Part shown: piece by piece, positions 12,160 to 14,461 of the stretch
Position numbering within the stretch: the stretch's first letter is position 1
Layout of the letters: each line of letters opens with the position of its first letter
Origin: SIG469 sp964541215
GTDB taxonomy: Bacteria > Bacillota > Clostridia > Oscillospirales > Oscillospiraceae
Length of the DNA stretch: 14,461 nucleotides
Direction: 5' to 3'
NCBI GenBank assembly: GCA_964541215.1
Contig: CAZIPP010000033.1
Coordinates: 1 to 14,461 of the forward strand
Position numbers and translations under genes: made by a program
Notes under the pieces: generated by a model
Seen by the model: only the letters and a program-made list of their open reading frames with translations
Told to the model about the DNA's origin: nothing
Databases searched by the model: none

Positions 12160-14202
12160 TCAGATGCAGCTGGCGGCTGTGAAGCCGGTGTAAATGCTGT
12201 GACGGATGCCTGCATCGGTAGTGTCCTTGTTGGGATCGGGTTTGGCTCCGGGACCGTGACCGCCCATTTTGCTGGCTTCGGTAAGCTGACATGCATCACC
12301 AACAACATAGAACTGAGGGGCGCTGCCGGCGAAGGCATAGGCCTGTTCGGTGTTGGGTATACGACCGTTGGCAACGACAACACTGCCGCAGGGGATCTTG
12401 TGAGATTTTCCTTCTTTATCGGTATAGGTAACGCCGTCTTCTTCAATGAGGGTAGTCTGAGCTTCGGTAACAAAGTGGATATTGGGACGGGAGTTGAGGT
12501 AATCTCTGAAAGCGTCGCCGCTATGTGCGCTGTAGTCGTGTGCGGCCTGACGCTGACGGGTGATAATGGTGACCTTGTGACCTTCGTTGCAGAGGTACAT
12601 AGCGGTATCTGCAGCGATCATGGCACCGCCGACAACAACAACTTCTTCTGCCAGCTCACTTTCACGTCCGAAAACATCAACAGGTGCCCAAACATTGGCG
12701 CCGTCAGAACCGGGACATGAACCCTTCTTGGGTGTGGAACCGGTACCTGCGATAACTGCGTCATAACAGCCTGCCTGGATCATGTATGCGGTAGCTTCGG
12801 TATTGAGCTTAACATCAACACCGAGCTGGTTCATGCGCATAATCAGGTAGTCCTTGAATTCCTTTACACCCCATTTGCAATCCATGAAATCCGTATGGTG
12901 CAGCTGACCACCCAGATAGCCTTCTTTTTCAAACAGAGTGACCTTGTGACCGCGTTCTGCAGCGGTGATAGCAGCCTTCATACCGGAAGGACCGCCGCCA
13001 ATGACAGCAACCTTTTTGACAGAAGTGGGAGCCTTGTACATGTCAGGATACTGCCTGTTGATACCAAGCTTGGGATTAATGGAGCAAATGCCGCCATGAC
13101 ATTTATCGCAGCGAATACAGCTCTGAACTTCTTCGCCCTTTCCGGCGAGGATCTTTTCATAGTAATTTTCGTCGCAGATAAGGGGACGAGCCATAGCGAT
13201 AAGGTCACACTTACCTTCAGCAATAACACGTTCCATAACAGCGGGATCCTGGAAACCGCCAACGGGAGCAACATAAGCCTTTACACCGGCCTTTTTCAGC
13301 ATTTCGGCAAAACGCAGGTTGGTGGGGTTCTCCTTGGTAGAGGTGTAGGAGTTGGTATGAGTATAGTCGCCGGACCAGGCACGAACCTGGAAGATGTCTA
13401 CAAGACCCTTGCTGTCGAGTATCTGACAGTATTCAACAAAGTCTTCCTCTGTGAACCCACCCTTGAGGGGATCGTGACCGGAGATCTGCAGCTCAATGGG
13501 GAAGTCCTGACCGCAGGCTGCCTTGATGGAAGAAAGCAGTTCGCAAAGCAGGCGTACACGATTTTCATTGCTTCCGCCATATTCGTCAGTACGCTGGTTC
13601 AGCGCTCTGGACAGGGACTTGCCAAGGATGGAAGCGTTGTAGCTGGCGTAGATATTGACCATATCGAAGCCCAGCTCTTTAAGACGCACGCAGTAACCGG
13701 TAAACAGTTCGATGAATTCCTTGATCTGCTCTTTGGTAATTTCAGGAGGAACGATTTTTTCATTGCCGTGCTTTTTCATGAACTCGGGATCCATGGACAT
13801 ATAGTAAATGCCTTCGGGTCCGGGAGGGAAGCTCTCGGGAATGACAGACCAGTCATGGATGTCAGAGATGGCAATGTCAACAGGCAGATAGCACATGGTG
13901 GAAGCTGAGGCAAGGGAGCCATATGCGTGGATGCGCTCAATAACTTTCTTAAAGCCCTGCTGATCATCGCGTTTGTCCATATCATAGCTGCTGGTGAAGA
14001 AAGTCCGTCCCTTGACTTCCTTGAACATACCGGGAGCACAGGTGACTATGGAAGCGCCGTTTCTTGCAAGACCGCCGAGAAATTCGGCCATGGAGTCAAA
14101 ATCGTCCTGAATGGCAACAGACTTAGCATTGATAATGCGATTTTTCAGAATGTTCTTGCCCAACTTAACGGGCTGAAGAACGTGCTGATACTTATGATTC
14201 AT
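12160..14202 (-). CDS. NADH:flavin oxidoreductase of the 2,4-dienoyl-CoA reductase (FadH/BaiCD-like) architecture
   Basis: 680 aa, normal for this class; ATG with AAAGGAA (14213-14219) 10 nt upstream. Residues ~1-345 are an Old Yellow Enzyme TIM barrel binding FMN (blocks NQRTDEYGGSNENR 202-215, GGF..P 315-320, DLIAMARPLI 333-342). C362, C365, C368 and C373 form an Fe-S cluster site, with spacing x2-x2-x4, tighter than the x2-x3-x11 of E. coli FadH. Residues ~396-680 bind FAD and NAD(P)H: GGGPSG (402-407), VVVVGGAMIA (521-530) and YVVGDA (632-637). The usual HGAHGYL substrate loop reads YASYNASI (185-192), so the OYE histidine pair is absent. These enzymes reduce activated C=C bonds of enoyl thioesters, enoates or steroid enones in gut anaerobes; the substrate here is unknown. 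It is monocistronic, and its base composition is stronger in preferred C- and G-ending codons than neighbouring genes, suggesting high expression. Confidence 0.93.
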   Translation of the reverse strand: MNHKYQHVLQPVKLGKNILKNRIINAKSVAIQDDFDSMAEFLGGLARNGASIVTCAPGMFKEVKGRTFFTSSYDMDKRDDQQGFKKVIERIHAYGSLASASTMCYLPVDIAISDIHDWSVIPESFPPGPEGIYYMSMDPEFMKKHGNEKIVPPEITKEQIKEFIELFTGYCVRLKELGFDMVNIYASYNASILGKSLSRALNQRTDEYGGSNENRVRLLCELLSSIKAACGQDFPIELQISGHDPLKGGFTEEDFVEYCQILDSKGLVDIFQVRAWSGDYTHTNSYTSTKENPTNLRFAEMLKKAGVKAYVAPVGGFQDPAVMERVIAEGKCDLIAMARPLICDENYYEKILAGKGEEVQSCIRCDKCHGGICSINPKLGINRQYPDMYKAPTSVKKVAVIGGGPSGMKAAITAAERGHKVTLFEKEGYLGGQLHHTDFMDCKWGVKEFKDYLIMRMNQLGVDVKLNTEATAYMIQAGCYDAVIAGTGSTPKKGSCPGSDGANVWAPVDVFGRESELAEEVVVVGGAMIAADTAMYLCNEGHKVTIITRQRQAAHDYSAHSGDAFRDYLNSRPNIHFVTEAQTTLIEEDGVTYTDKEGKSHKIPCGSVVVANGRIPNTEQAYAFAGSAPQFYVVGDACQLTEASKMGGHGPGAKPDPNKDTTDAGIRHSIYTGFTAASCI

Positions 14203-14250
14203 TCGTTGTCAATTCCTTTCTTTTCAAATTCATTCTAATGAAAAACTACC

Positions 14251-14268
14251 ATATTTCATATCAAATAT
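14251..14268. promoter_or_regulatory. Imperfect 18-bp dyad upstream of the oxidoreductase
   Basis: ATATTTCATATCAAATAT reads as its own reverse complement at 16 of 18 positions (ATATTT / AAATAT arms). It lies 48 bp before the oxidoreductase start, where an operator would be expected. The minus-strand promoter itself could not be placed with confidence in this AT-rich stretch. Confidence 0.35.
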
Positions 14269-14306
14269 CAATAATGTTTTTGAACGCCTTTCATTTTTAG
14301 GACATA

Positions 14307-14349
14307 TTGACACGTATAGGGAGAAATGGTAATTTGAATAGAATTCAAA
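14307..14349 (+). promoter_or_regulatory. Promoter with overlapping dyad for the right-edge gene
   Basis: TTGACA (14307-14312), 17 bp, TAATTT (14330-14335) with TGG just before it (extended -10). A perfect dyad TTTGAAT-aga-ATTCAAA (14333-14349) overlaps the -10 and expected transcription start, in an operator-like position. The region 14203-14357 between the two divergent genes holds only this and the dyad at 14251-14268. Confidence 0.55.
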
Positions 14350-14357
14350 GGAAAATG

Positions 14358-14461
14358 ATGGATAGCATATGTGTTTATAACTATGTTAGGGTTGGTGACG
14401 ACAGGATTGCTTATATAGGTTCCTTTGGTGAAACTGTTTACAGATATCGCAAATATGTAAA
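14358..14461 (+). CDS. Start of an unrecognised protein, cut by the window end
   Basis: Open frame from ATG 14358 (AAAGGA at 14347-14352, 5-nt spacing; an ATG at 14355 in the same frame is an alternative) to the last base, 34 complete codons. The visible product begins MDSICVYNYVRVGDDRIAYI and contains GSFGETVYRYRKYV. No family is recognised from so short a piece. A promoter and dyad directly upstream support a real gene, divergent from the oxidoreductase. Confidence 0.45.
   Translation, partial: MDSICVYNYVRVGDDRIAYIGSFGETVYRYRKYV

Noticed and set aside
12895..13908. 337-codon open frame on the plus strand opposite the flavin oxidoreductase
   Set aside because: It lies wholly antisense to a gene with clear motifs. 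Long antisense frames are expected when the sense gene uses a biased codon set; no ribosome site or family resemblance was seen.

Overview
The window looks like chromosomal DNA of a low-to-moderate GC Clostridia (Bacillota), most likely an Oscillospiraceae/Ruminococcaceae-type gut anaerobe. This is inferred from the gene families (PadR-DUF1700-PspC operon, Old Yellow Enzyme with an Fe-S cluster, macro/NADAR proteins), the strong AGGAGG-type ribosome sites, the near-consensus sigma-A promoters, and the hairpin-rich intergenic repeats. No taxon marker is present, so the assignment is only approximate.

Layout. 1-300: a cluster of tiny hairpins around a larger terminator-like hairpin. 321-2912 (minus): membrane receptor with an N-terminal Ser/Thr-kinase fold, one membrane segment and four Fn3-like extracellular repeats; its HRD and glycine-loop residues are lost, so it looks like a pseudokinase. 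Divergently, 3045-4184 encodes a cytosolic TPR protein and 4261-5586 a zinc-ribbon/transmembrane/three-Big_2 protein with the same N-in, Ig-like-out design. 5601-5802 is a 202-bp MITE-like element with perfect 14-bp ends. 5879-7199 is a compact operon: PadR regulator, DUF1700 (HAAS) membrane protein, a 57-aa membrane peptide that looks like the stump of a DUF4097 protein, and a PspC-domain protein. 7319-10479 is a two-gene operon: an FHA domain fused to a SEDS (FtsW/RodA) glycosyltransferase, then a class B penicillin-binding transpeptidase; this is a complete peptidoglycan polymerase/cross-linker pair with a phosphothreonine reader built in.

The second half runs on the minus strand. 10494-11399 is a NADAR (YbiA-like) domain joined to the back half of a macro domain. 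11505-11798 is a small nucleoside 2-deoxyribosyltransferase-like protein. 11894-11985 is tRNA-Ser(GGA) with its own promoter and terminator. 12160-14202 is a 680-aa NADH:flavin oxidoreductase of the 2,4-dienoyl-CoA reductase architecture. At the right edge a plus-strand gene of unknown function begins.

How they may work together (inference): the pseudokinase receptor, TPR protein, zinc-ribbon receptor and FHA-SEDS/PBP pair resemble a rearranged version of the actinobacterial fha-rodA-pbpA-pknAB cell-wall control cluster, in which the local kinase has lost catalytic residues while the FHA reader keeps its phosphothreonine-binding residues. The NADAR/macro and deoxyribosyltransferase-like genes form a separate small accessory module concerned with ADP-ribose or nucleoside chemistry, beside a tRNA gene.
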